DNA of 64,000 nucleotides from Actinoplanes sp. L3-i22 (GTDB taxonomy: Bacteria > Actinomycetota > Actinomycetes > Mycobacteriales > Micromonosporaceae), in contig NZ_AP024745.1 of the NCBI RefSeq assembly GCF_019704555.1, forward strand, positions 11,459,501 to 11,523,500, written 5' to 3'. The notes beneath the pieces were generated by a model. The model saw only the letters and a program-made list of their open reading frames with translations, ran no database searches and was not told the origin of the DNA. Position 1 is the stretch's first letter; every line of letters begins with the position of its first letter. Shown piece by piece: positions 17,013-24,546 of the stretch. A program made the position numbers and the translations under genes.

Positions 17013-17489
17013 TTACTCGGCCGACTTCGGCGCGGTGGCCGGCTTGACCCGCTTGCGCGGCTTCGGCGTGGCCTCGGCGGACTCGACCGCCTGGGCCTCC
17101 TCGATCGCGGCCTCGACGGCCTTCGGCGCCTCGGTGGCCTCGATGTCGGCGTTCACCACATCGGCGGACTCGACGATGCCGGTGCCGACGACCTTCTCGC
17201 CACGGGCGACGAGGGCGGTGTACGCCGCCACCGCGCGCTCCTGGGCGACCTGCGCGAACGCGGTGGCCGCGGTGGTGGCGTTGCTGCGGATCGCGTCGAA
17301 GTCCGTGGTGGCGGCCTTCTTCTGCAGCTCGCCGGCCTGCACGTTGGCGGTGCGCAGCGAGGCGACGGCGCGGTCGCTCAGCTCGGTGAGCACGGCCGGC
17401 AGCTTGCGCAGCTGCTGGTAGGCGAGGTCACCGGCGCCGGCCGCGGCGTACAGCGGGGTCGGGATCTTGGTCTTGGTCTGCTCGGTCAT
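17013..17489 (-). CDS. Heparin-binding-haemagglutinin-like (HbhA) protein
   Basis: 158 residues: a coiled-coil, Ala-rich central part (about 10-110; AAGAGDLAYQQLRKLP, RTANVQAGELQKK) and a Lys/Pro-rich tail ending KPRKRVKPATAPKS, the arrangement of mycobacterial HbhA. In mycobacteria that protein is a surface adhesin also linked to membrane or lipid-body organisation; in a soil actinomycete an envelope-organising role is more likely. Its ATG overlaps the XRE regulator stop by 4 bp. Confidence 0.85.
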   Translation of the reverse strand: MTEQTKTKIPTPLYAAAGAGDLAYQQLRKLPAVLTELSDRAVASLRTANVQAGELQKKAATTDFDAIRSNATTAATAFAQVAQERAVAAYTALVARGEKVVGTGIVESADVVNADIEATEAPKAVEAAIEEAQAVESAEATPKPRKRVKPATAPKSAE

Positions 17490-17959
17490 TTCGTCTCCTC
17501 GGCGATCGGGGTGGTCCGGGGTGCGCCGTTCTCCTGGGCGAGCACGGCCTGTTTCAACAGCTCTTCCTCTTCCGAGGGGTCTGTCATGGGTGCGGGCTCG
17601 TCGGGAACCGGCGCGTTCCGAGCGTTCTCGTTACGGAACGTCTCGTAGATCTGCGACAGGGACTGCTTCTGCGCGATCGTGAGCTCCGGGTCGACCGCGA
17701 TGGCCGCCAGCACACCCTGCTGGCCCTCGCCATCGAGCAGTCCGGCCCGCAAATACATCGCGGGCGTCGACACACGCAAGGCGCTGGCGATCTGCTGCAG
17801 CACCTCGGCGCTCGGCTTACGCAGGCCACGCTCGATCTGGCTGAGGTAGGGGTTGCTCACCCCCGCCTTGTCGGCAAGCTGCCGCAACGAGATCTTCGCG
17901 GTCTGCCTCAGGTCGCGGATGAAGGTTCCGATGTCCTGCGGCAGGTCCTTGTTGGCCAT
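17486..17959 (-). CDS. XRE-family regulator coupled to hbhA (Rv0474-like)
   Basis: 157 residues. The N-terminal helix-turn-helix is clear: LRQLADKAGVSNPYLSQIER, with KPSAEVLQQIASALRVS after it. The C-terminal half is acidic and helical. Gene order XRE-hbhA-DUF2516 matches Rv0474-Rv0475-Rv0476 of Mycobacterium tuberculosis. A strong inverted repeat directly upstream of its start is the likely autoregulatory operator. Confidence 0.9.
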   Translation of the reverse strand: MANKDLPQDIGTFIRDLRQTAKISLRQLADKAGVSNPYLSQIERGLRKPSAEVLQQIASALRVSTPAMYLRAGLLDGEGQQGVLAAIAVDPELTIAQKQSLSQIYETFRNENARNAPVPDEPAPMTDPSEEEELLKQAVLAQENGAPRTTPIAEETK

Positions 17960-17975
17960 GACCCAAAGTTAGCCC

Positions 17976-18018
17976 GGAGTGCTAGCTCCTGCAAGCAAAG
18001 TGCTAGCAGGAGCTAGCG
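17976..18018. promoter_or_regulatory. Operator with 12-bp inverted repeat upstream of the XRE-hbhA operon
   Basis: GCTAGCTCCTGC (17981-17992) and its exact inverse GCAGGAGCTAGC (18006-18017) are separated by 13 bp. The spacer carries a further TGCTAGC, so the heptamer AGTGCTAG occurs twice in direct orientation, 22 bp apart. It begins 22 bp before the start codon of the regulator, ideal for autoregulation. The family assignment of the binding protein is inferred from position. Confidence 0.75.
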
Positions 18019-18054
18019 TGAAGCGCGTCACCCGGAGAGAACTCAGGGTCACCC

Positions 18055-18966
18055 CTAGAAGATCGCGCGCACCTCGCCGACCACGCGCCCGCCACCGAGC
18101 ACCGGCTCGTCCAGCACCGGTGGCGTGACCCCCAGCCGGCGCAGCGCCGCCAACAGCACCGGGACCCGCGCCCGGGCCGCGCCGTCGGAGATCTTCAGGG
18201 CGATCCCGGCGACACCCGGCACGGCCGCCGCGACCACGCCGTCCGCACCGCGCTTGACCAGCAGGCCCGGCACCGCCCGCATCAGGATGGTGTCCGCCGA
18301 CCCGGTGCCGGCGACCAGCTCCGGGCGCGCCCGCATCGCGTCGGCCACCCGCCGCTCGGGCGTGCCCGGCGCGGCGTCGACCAGCCGCAGGAATGCCCGG
18401 GCCAGCGCGGTCGGCGAGATCGCCAGCACCGGGGCGCCGCAACCGTCCACCCCGGCCGCGGCGATCGGCTCACCGGCCAGCTCGCTGACCGCGTCGGCCA
18501 GCGCCACCTGCAGCGGGTGCTTCGGGTCCAGGTACGACTCCAGGTCCCACCCGTTCGCCACACACGTCGCGAGCATCCCGGCGTGCTTGCCGGAACAGTT
18601 CATCAGAATCGGCTCGGCCGCACCGCCGGCCCGCAGGTGCGCCTCCCGGACGGCGTCGCTGAGTGGCAGGTCGGCGGGGCAGCGCAGCGCCTCCGGACCG
18701 AGCCCGGCCGCGGCCAGCATGGCGGTGACCCGCTCGACGTGGAACGGCTCGCCGTCGTGGCTGGCGCTGATCAGGGCGAGGTCGGCCGCCTCGCGCGGCA
18801 CGAGTCCGCTGCGCAGCATGCCGACCGTCTGCAACGGCTTGTTCGACGAGCGGGGGAAGAACGGGCTCGCGCCGTCCCCGACGCCGGTCCCGTCACTGAA
18901 CGCGACGACCCCGTGGTGCACGCTCTCCACAAACCCGGAGCGAACCACTTCCGCCACCACGGTCAT
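18055..18966 (-). CDS. L-asparaginase (rhizobial type, AsnA/PF06089-like)
   Basis: 303 residues. The start VVAEVVRSGFVESVHHG, PRSSNKPLQTVGML, NCSGKHAGMLATC and DGCGAPV are hallmark motifs of the thermolabile asparaginase family unrelated to E. coli AnsB; the SSNK and NCSGKH segments hold catalytic residues. It hydrolyses asparagine to aspartate and ammonia in the cytoplasm. The ATG overlaps the upstream BKACE gene stop by 4 bp, so the two form an operon. Confidence 0.9.
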   Translation of the reverse strand: MTVVAEVVRSGFVESVHHGVVAFSDGTGVGDGASPFFPRSSNKPLQTVGMLRSGLVPREAADLALISASHDGEPFHVERVTAMLAAAGLGPEALRCPADLPLSDAVREAHLRAGGAAEPILMNCSGKHAGMLATCVANGWDLESYLDPKHPLQVALADAVSELAGEPIAAAGVDGCGAPVLAISPTALARAFLRLVDAAPGTPERRVADAMRARPELVAGTGSADTILMRAVPGLLVKRGADGVVAAAVPGVAGIALKISDGAARARVPVLLAALRRLGVTPPVLDEPVLGGGRVVGEVRAIF

Positions 18967-19805
18967 CGGGCCGGCACCCCGAGCAGCTCACGGGCCTGGG
19001 CCGGGGTCAGCGGCGGGCGCTGGGCCAGCTGCGCGAAGCCGACCGCGCGGGCCACCAGCTGCATGTTCGACTCGACGGGGCGACCCTTCGCGTACGTCAC
19101 GGTGTCCTCCATCCCGACCCGCAGGTGACCGCCGGCCGACAGCGACGCCAGGATCACCGGGATCGTGCTGCGCCCGATGCCGGTCGCCGAGAACGTGGTA
19201 CCCGCCGGCAGGTCCCGGATCACCTGCTCGCACGCGACGAGCGCGGCCGCGGTGCCGGGCATCCCGCCGGGCACGCCCATCACCAGGTCCAGGTGCACGT
19301 GCCCGCCGAACGGCAGCCCGTGCCGGCTGAGCAGCCGCTGCAGGGTGGTGAGCTGGCCCAGGTCGAAGATCTCGTACTCCGGGACGACGCTCTTGTCCTG
19401 CATCCGGGTGTGCAGGTCGACGATGAAGTCCCAGCGGTTCATGAAGACGTCGTCGCCGAAGTTGACCGTCCCCATCGTGCAGGAGGCCATCTCCGGGCCG
19501 GCGTCCAGCACGGCCAGCCGGTCGTTCTCCGGATCGGTCACCGCGCCGCCCGAGGAGAGCTGAACGATCAGCCCGGTCGACTCGCGCAACGCCGTCACCG
19601 TGGCCCGCAGCCGCCCCTGGTCGAGGGTCGGGCGGGCATCCGCGTCCCGGATGTGCACGTGGATGATCGAGGCGCCGAGCGCCTCGCACTCCTTCGCGGT
19701 CGAAACCAGCTCGTCCAGGGTCACTGGCAGAGCCGGCACGTCCGCCTTGCTGCTCTCCGCGCCGGTCGGGGCGACGGTGATCAAGGTCCCGGTCATGCCG
19801 GTCAT
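18963..19805 (-). CDS. BKACE-family beta-keto acid cleavage enzyme
   Basis: 280 residues, TIM-barrel. Zn-ligand motifs IIHVHIRD and GHVHLDL, SSGGAV and GMEDTV match the 3-keto-5-aminohexanoate cleavage enzyme family, which condenses a beta-keto acid with acetyl-CoA to give acetoacetate and a CoA ester. Members act on many substrates, so lysine catabolism should not be assumed. ATG 19796 is an equally good start. Linked to asparaginase by a 4-bp overlap. Confidence 0.88.
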   Translation of the reverse strand: MTGMTGTLITVAPTGAESSKADVPALPVTLDELVSTAKECEALGASIIHVHIRDADARPTLDQGRLRATVTALRESTGLIVQLSSGGAVTDPENDRLAVLDAGPEMASCTMGTVNFGDDVFMNRWDFIVDLHTRMQDKSVVPEYEIFDLGQLTTLQRLLSRHGLPFGGHVHLDLVMGVPGGMPGTAAALVACEQVIRDLPAGTTFSATGIGRSTIPVILASLSAGGHLRVGMEDTVTYAKGRPVESNMQLVARAVGFAQLAQRPPLTPAQARELLGVPAR

Positions 19806-19878
19806 CCTGCCACCGCGCCCGCGGCGCAGAAAACCGAAACCGCTTTCGACGTACGGCGTGAAGCCCCGCCCGCCCTCG

Positions 19879-20916
19879 TCAGGCGTCGATCGCCGCCGCC
19901 GACTCCCCCACGATCAGGCGCGCGTCGTCGGCCACGTTCCGCTTCAGCACGGCCAGCGCGACCACCCCCAGCTCGTGATGCCGCACCCCGGTCCCGATGA
20001 ACCCGACCGCCCGCCCGTCCAGCTCCACCGGAGTCCCGTGCACCGGCGGGTGATCGGTGGCGATCCCGTCCAGGTGCAGCAGCACCAGCCGGCGCGGCGG
20101 CCGGCCGAGGTGGTGCACCCGGGCGATCGTCTCCTGCCCGCGGTAGCAGCCCTTGTCCAGGTGCACGGCGGCCGCCTGGAAGTCCGCCTCGGCGGGGATG
20201 GTCTTGTGGTCGGTCTCGTGACCGAGGCGCGGGGTGCGGGCGGCGACACGGATCGCCTCATAGGCCCACAGGCCGGCCCGGGGGACGCCCAGCTTCTCGA
20301 TCACGGACGTCTTCGCGTGCCGCGGGATCAGCAGGTCGACCCCGAGCGGGACCCGACGGGCCAGGCCGCCCTCGAACGCCCGTACCGAATAGAGCGCCGT
20401 GGCCTCGGGTGGCACGGACCCGGCGGCGAACTTCGGACCCGGCACCGCGCCCACCCGGGGTTTCGCCAGGTCGGGGAAGAGGTCGGCGGCGCCCGGCCCG
20501 ACCAGCGACAGCACCGCGATCTCGGACGTCGCGTCGCGCGGCTCCACCTTGGTGAAGAAGCGCATCATCGTCAGGTACTTCAGCAGGCCGGCACCGGCGC
20601 CCGGCTCGGTGTCGAGCCACGCCGTCGTGCCGTCCTCGGTGACGAAGGCGTGCTGCTCCACGTGCCCGTGCGGGGAGAGGACCAGCAGCTCACTGCCCTG
20701 ATTCGCGGTGAGGTCGGAGAGGTGCTGGGTGGTCAGCGTGTGCAGCCAGCTCGCGCGCTCCTCGCCCGGCACCGCGAGCACGTCCCGGTTCGACCGGTCG
20801 ACCAGGCCGACCGCGGTCTCCAGGAGGCGCTGCTCCTTCATCGGGTCGCCGAAATGCGCCGGCACCCCCGCGTCAGCCGAACCCGGGTCGAGATCATCGA
20901 CCATCACCACGGTCAC
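19879..20916 (-). CDS. ygfZ: YgfZ-type folate-binding protein
   Basis: 345 residues with the GcvT-like fold and the YgfZ signature KGCYRGQETIARVHHLG, containing the functional Cys. YgfZ helps assemble or repair certain Fe-S clusters, such as that of MiaB, using folate. GTG 20916 is preferred: AAGGAG lies 5 bases upstream and the start overlaps the fur stop (GTGA). A nearby ATG at 20904 is less well placed. Co-expression with a metal-sensing Fur protein fits Fe-S chemistry. Confidence 0.9.
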   Translation of the reverse strand: MTVVMVDDLDPGSADAGVPAHFGDPMKEQRLLETAVGLVDRSNRDVLAVPGEERASWLHTLTTQHLSDLTANQGSELLVLSPHGHVEQHAFVTEDGTTAWLDTEPGAGAGLLKYLTMMRFFTKVEPRDATSEIAVLSLVGPGAADLFPDLAKPRVGAVPGPKFAAGSVPPEATALYSVRAFEGGLARRVPLGVDLLIPRHAKTSVIEKLGVPRAGLWAYEAIRVAARTPRLGHETDHKTIPAEADFQAAAVHLDKGCYRGQETIARVHHLGRPPRRLVLLHLDGIATDHPPVHGTPVELDGRAVGFIGTGVRHHELGVVALAVLKRNVADDARLIVGESAAAIDA

Positions 20917-21335
20917 GCCGACTCCTTGCATTTGCCACAGACACCGAAAAGGGAGACGTGCCCCACGTCGACCCGGAAATCCCGTTCCTCGAGCAGCCGG
21001 TCGCAGACCGGGAGCAGCACCGCCGGGTCCATCTCCTCGATCGACCCGCAGGAACGGCACACCAGGTGCACGTGCTGATGATCGCCGGCCGCGTGGTAGG
21101 TCGGCGAGCCGTGCGAGAGGTGGGTGTGATTGACCAGGCCGAGCTCTTCCAGCAGCTCCAGCGTCCGGTACACCGTGGTGATGTTCACCCCGGCGACCCG
21201 CTCCCGGACCGCGTTGTGCACCGTTTCGGGGGTCGCGTGGCCGAGCTCGTGCACCGCTTCGAGGATCAGCTGACGCTGCGGGGTGAGCCGCAGGCCGCGC
21301 TCCCGGAGCATGGCGGCAAGTGAAGTGGCGGGCAC
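20913..21335 (-). CDS. Fur-family metalloregulator
   Basis: 140 residues from GTG 21335. Winged-helix domain GLRLTPQRQLILEAV, ITTVYRTLELLEELG; metal sites HQHVHLVCRSCG and the C-terminal pair CGKC that binds structural zinc. Fur, Zur or PerR cannot be separated from sequence alone. A TATGCT -10 element ends 7 bases before the GTG, so the transcript is probably leaderless. Divergent from pabC with only about 30 bp between starts. Confidence 0.9.
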   Translation of the reverse strand: MPATSLAAMLRERGLRLTPQRQLILEAVHELGHATPETVHNAVRERVAGVNITTVYRTLELLEELGLVNHTHLSHGSPTYHAAGDHQHVHLVCRSCGSIEEMDPAVLLPVCDRLLEERDFRVDVGHVSLFGVCGKCKESA

Positions 21336-21341
21336 CCCACG

Positions 21342-21347
21342 AGCATA
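21342..21347 (-). promoter_or_regulatory. -10 element of a leaderless fur promoter
   Basis: TATGCT on the minus strand, six bases before the GTG of the Fur gene, where transcription would start at or next to the start codon. No ribosome binding site is present, as expected for leaderless translation. Confidence 0.5.
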
Positions 21348-21366
21348 GTTCGCTAGTTTCAAGTTG

Positions 21367-22101
21367 ATGAACGAGCAGATCCTGGTGGACCCGGCCGACC
21401 TCCTCGGCGACGGGGTGTTCGAGACCCTGCACCTGCGCCCGTCCGGCCCGTGGCTCCTGGCCGAGCACCTGGAGCGCCTGGCCCGATCCGCCGCCCTGCT
21501 CGACCTGCCCGCACCACCCACACCCGAGTTGTCGGCCTTTGCCGGACAAGTCGGTGCGATGAGAATCATCTACACCCGGAACCTGCTGCACACCGGCGTC
21601 TCCGAGATCCCCGCGTCGGTGCTGCGGGAACGCCGGGACGGGATCCGGGTGCTCAGCGCCGACCTCGGGGTCACCGCGGGGCACCGCCCGCCGTGGTCGC
21701 TGTCCGCCGCCAAGTCACTGTCCTACGCGAGCAACTTCGCGGCCCGGCGCTGGGCGGCGCGGCAGCACGCCGACGACGTGGTCTGGCTCTCCACCGAGGG
21801 GTACGCGCTGGAGGGCCCCACCTCGTCGATCGTCTGGCTGACCGGCGACGAGCTGGCCACGGTCCCGTGGGAGCGGGCCGGGATCCTGCCCGGGATCACC
21901 GCGGCCCACCTGCTGTCGGTGGCGCCGTCGGTGGGCCTGCGGCCGGTCCAGCGCATGATCACACTGCCGGAGCTGGCCGCGGCCGACACGATCTGGCTGT
22001 CGTCGTCCCTGCGCGGGCTGGCCGAGGTGGTGTCGCTGGACGGGGTGCGGCGGGCCCGGTCGCCGTGGACGCCCCGGTTGCTGGAGCTCCTCGGCTTCTG
22101 A
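21367..22101 (+). CDS. pabC: Aminodeoxychorismate lyase/class IV aminotransferase
   Basis: 244 residues. Fold-type IV PLP enzyme: GDGVFETLHL at the start, the PLP Lys in SAAKSLSYASNF, ALEGPTSSIVWL, and GILPGITAAHLL. PabC converts 4-amino-4-deoxychorismate to p-aminobenzoate and pyruvate for folate synthesis, compatible with the folate-binding gene nearby; branched-chain or D-amino-acid aminotransferases share the fold. ATG 21367 is chosen over the TTG immediately before it. Confidence 0.78.
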   Translation: MNEQILVDPADLLGDGVFETLHLRPSGPWLLAEHLERLARSAALLDLPAPPTPELSAFAGQVGAMRIIYTRNLLHTGVSEIPASVLRERRDGIRVLSADLGVTAGHRPPWSLSAAKSLSYASNFAARRWAARQHADDVVWLSTEGYALEGPTSSIVWLTGDELATVPWERAGILPGITAAHLLSVAPSVGLRPVQRMITLPELAAADTIWLSSSLRGLAEVVSLDGVRRARSPWTPRLLELLGF

Positions 22102-22128
22102 CGACCCGCCACCCCGTCGCCCTCGCGG

Positions 22129-22728
22129 TCAGCCGCCGATACGCAGCAGCCGCGCCGACATGTGCGGCGTCAGATCACTGTTGTCGATCGAGATCTCGTG
22201 CGCGTAGAGCAGCGCCCCCTCGACCACGCCGAACAGCCGGTGCCCGCCGGTCACGTGCAGCCCGGACGGCGTGTACGCCACCGCGTCGGTGCCCATCTCC
22301 AGCCGCGTGCTGGCGGCCTTCCCCAGGTACAGCTCGGCGACGCCGTCCGGCCGGATCATCGTGGCTTCCATCTCGTCGCCGGGCTGCCCGTCCTTCAGCA
22401 CCGGACGCCAGAAGCCGGACTCGGTCAGCGCCTGCCCGAGCGACTTCGACTCGTCGTCGAGCAGCCAGGCCCGCGACTCGAAGCGCAGGAAGTCCCGCCC
22501 GTCGTGGCTGATCCGGATCTCCTGGGCGAAGTTGTAGTCCTCCTCCGCCGGGAAGCCGCCCTGCCCGCGACCGCGCCACAGGCCGACGAACGGCAGCAGC
22601 CCGAGCAGCGAGTGGTGCAGGTCCGGACCGACCCGCAGGTCGTGGGTGTCCTCGTAGGGGTAGGCGTCGACCGGCGGGGCGTTCATCCACGGCGGCGGGC
22701 CCAGTGGGTTCTCCGTCTCGCTGCTCAC
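22129..22728 (-). CDS. Nitrobindin-like heme-binding protein (FABP/DUF1794)
   Basis: 199 residues from GTG 22728. A 10-stranded barrel with the family motif PFVGLWRGRGQGGFP at the start and GGHRLFG toward the end. Relatives bind ferric heme and scavenge or isomerise nitrogen oxides. GAGGGGGC lies just upstream of the start, inside the end of a 34-codon gene whose TGA overlaps this GTG, so the two are translationally coupled. Confidence 0.87.
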   Translation of the reverse strand: MSSETENPLGPPPWMNAPPVDAYPYEDTHDLRVGPDLHHSLLGLLPFVGLWRGRGQGGFPAEEDYNFAQEIRISHDGRDFLRFESRAWLLDDESKSLGQALTESGFWRPVLKDGQPGDEMEATMIRPDGVAELYLGKAASTRLEMGTDAVAYTPSGLHVTGGHRLFGVVEGALLYAHEISIDNSDLTPHMSARLLRIGG

Positions 22729-22829
22729 CAACGCCCCCTCGAAATACGCATCGCCAAATAGCCGAAACCGCCCGCCAGCGCGCCCATCCCGGCGACCAGC
22801 AGGCTCACGAACCCGATCTCTGTAACCAT
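22725..22829 (-). CDS. 34-residue membrane peptide coupled to nitrobindin
   Basis: A short frame, ATG 22829 to TGA 22725. The product starts MVTEIGFVSLLVAGMGALAG, continues GGFGYLAMRIS and ends RGRW: one hydrophobic helix of about 22 residues with Gly spacing and a basic cytoplasmic end. Its stop overlaps the nitrobindin GTG (GTGA), and GGGCCGG precedes its ATG. A minus-strand TAAGAT -10-like element lies near 22840. Function unknown; possible membrane anchor or helper for the heme protein. Confidence 0.65.
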   Translation of the reverse strand: MVTEIGFVSLLVAGMGALAGGFGYLAMRISRGRW

Positions 22830-22842
22830 GACCGGCCCATCT

Positions 22843-22848
22843 TATGCT
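22843..22848 (+). promoter_or_regulatory. -10 element of a leaderless DsrE-gene promoter
   Basis: TATGCT seven bases before the ATG at 22856, with no ribosome binding site. Same hexamer and spacing as the fur promoter 1.5 kb away. Confidence 0.5.
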
Positions 22849-22855
22849 GGCCGCT

Positions 22856-23218
22856 ATGGCACGTTTGCTGGTCGTCAAGGCCACCGCGGGCGCGGACGCC
22901 CCAGAACGCTGCAACCAGGCCTTCAACGTCGCGACGACCGCCGCCACGGCCGGGGTCGACGTGTCGTTCTGGCTGACCGGCGAGTCCACCTGGTTCGCCC
23001 TGCCCGGCCGCGCCGCCGAGTTCGAGCTCCCGCACGCCGCGCCGCTGCCCGACCTGATCGAAGTCCTGCTCGAGGCGGGCCGGATCACCGCGTGCACGCA
23101 GTGCGCGGCTCGGCGGAACATCGGCCCGGACGACATCCTGCCGGGCATCCGGATCGCCGGCGCCGCCGTCTTCGTCGAGGAGATCATGACCGAGGGCGCG
23201 CAGGCCCTCGTCTACTGA
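22856..23218 (+). CDS. DsrE-family protein
   Basis: 120 residues. Rossmann-like DsrE fold: LLVVKATAGADAPERC, GVDVSFWLTGEST, and conserved cysteines in ITACTQCAARRNI. DsrE proteins bind small thiols or relay persulfide sulfur; the CTQC pair suggests redox or sulfur chemistry, but no partner Tus/Dsr genes are nearby. Divergent from the nitrobindin pair. Its end overlaps the next (minus) gene by 7 bp. Confidence 0.78.
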   Translation: MARLLVVKATAGADAPERCNQAFNVATTAATAGVDVSFWLTGESTWFALPGRAAEFELPHAAPLPDLIEVLLEAGRITACTQCAARRNIGPDDILPGIRIAGAAVFVEEIMTEGAQALVY

Positions 23219-24111
23219 CCGCAGGCGGTGGTCACGCTGACCTGCAGGTTCTCGCCGCTGTCGGCAACGACAAAAGATTCAGAGCCGATTCGGTACGCCC
23301 AGCCGCCCGCCCCGGCCCACACCGGCGTCACCCCGGCCGGCACTCCCCGCGGCCCGTCCCCGCTCGCCCCGGCGGTCGCCTCCCAGGTCGCCGCCGATCC
23401 GCCCGCGGCACACGCCACCACCTGCGCCGACACCGCCGCGCCGGCCGGCCCGCCGAGCGCCCGCACCGTCCCGGTCAGGGTCGCCGGCGCCGGACCCGCG
23501 GCCGGATCGCTCCCGAGGTCGGCCGGGCCCGGCCGGCAGCCGGTCGACGCCGACAACGTCAGCACCTGGTCGTCGGCCTTCGCGTCGGCGTCGATCGCGA
23601 TGAAGTCGCCGGCATCCGCGAACAACGACAGCGTCGTGCCGACCCGCGCGGCCACCACGCCGGCCCGGTAGCTCTCCGGCAGGATCCCGGCGACCCGCCC
23701 GAGCGCGGCCCGGGCCAGGCCCTGCGGCACGTAGAGGAACACGTCACGGCTCACGTCCACGCCCTCCCGGACGGGCGTCAGCGGGCAGCTGGCGGTCCGG
23801 ATCGCGCCCAGCCGCACCGCCCACGGCAGGCCGTCGGCGGGCACGCCGTCGGCGCCCTCGTTCCTGGACGGCACACCCGCGCGCGTGGCCGCGTCCAGCA
23901 GCACCCCGGCCGCCGTCCGCAGCGCCGGCATGGCCTGCCTGACGTCGCGCTGCTCGGGCACGGTCGCCGGGTCGTTGCGGATCGACCACCAGGACAGCAG
24001 CGCCAGCACCACGATCCAACCGGCGACGACCGCGCCGATCCACCGGCGCCGGCGCTTCCGCGCAGCCCCGGCGACCTCGAACCCCATCCCCGGCCCCGTC
24101 ACGGCAGCCAT
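23212..24111 (-). CDS. Membrane-anchored extracellular protein of unknown function
   Basis: 299 residues, not recognised. A basic stretch (ARKRRRRW) precedes one transmembrane helix (IGAVVAGWIVVLALLSWW, about 25-42); the remainder is outside the membrane and contains four Cys in pairs (SCPLTP, TGCRPG, VACAAG, TACGQ), probably disulfides. No lipobox, enzyme motif or repeats are visible. Confidence 0.68.
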   Translation of the reverse strand: MAAVTGPGMGFEVAGAARKRRRRWIGAVVAGWIVVLALLSWWSIRNDPATVPEQRDVRQAMPALRTAAGVLLDAATRAGVPSRNEGADGVPADGLPWAVRLGAIRTASCPLTPVREGVDVSRDVFLYVPQGLARAALGRVAGILPESYRAGVVAARVGTTLSLFADAGDFIAIDADAKADDQVLTLSASTGCRPGPADLGSDPAAGPAPATLTGTVRALGGPAGAAVSAQVVACAAGGSAATWEATAGASGDGPRGVPAGVTPVWAGAGGWAYRIGSESFVVADSGENLQVSVTTACGQ

Positions 24112-24126
24112 GGTGACACGAGTGGC

Positions 24127-24546
24127 CTACGAGCCGGTGATGGCCGCCTGGTACTCCGGCGAGCTGAGGAACCGGGCGATCACCTCGGCGCTGCCCGGGG
24201 TGAACGGCCGGTCCAGCACCTCGGCGGCCGGGACGAACAGCATCGCGGCACCCTCGCCGAGCACCACGTCCGCCTGCGTGGCGGTGGTGCGGCCGACGAA
24301 GTAGTGCTTGACCCGCCCCTCGGCCGGCAGCTCCTGCCGCTCGAACAACCGCAGCGGCCCGTCGGCCCGCAGGCTCGTCTCCTCCAGCAGCTCCCGCGCG
24401 GCCGCCTCGATCGGGGTCTCCCCCGGCTCGACCGACCCGCCGGGCAGCCCCCAGACGTTCGGGTAGTAGGGCGCCCGGTCGTCGCGCAGCTGCAGCAGCA
24501 GCGACCCGCCGGGGGCGACCAGGAACGTGCACGAGATCAGTCTCAT
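24127..24546 (-). CDS. NUDIX hydrolase
   Basis: 139 residues. Complete Nudix box GGSVEPGETPIEAAARELLE followed by ETSL, preceded by YYPNVWGLPG. NUDIX enzymes hydrolyse nucleoside diphosphate-X compounds; substrate unknown, a MutT-like nucleotide-cleaning role is possible. The ATG overlaps the stop of the helicase gene by 4 bp, suggesting a DNA-maintenance operon. Confidence 0.88.
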   Translation of the reverse strand: MRLISCTFLVAPGGSLLLQLRDDRAPYYPNVWGLPGGSVEPGETPIEAAARELLEETSLRADGPLRLFERQELPAEGRVKHYFVGRTTATQADVVLGEGAAMLFVPAAEVLDRPFTPGSAEVIARFLSSPEYQAAITGS

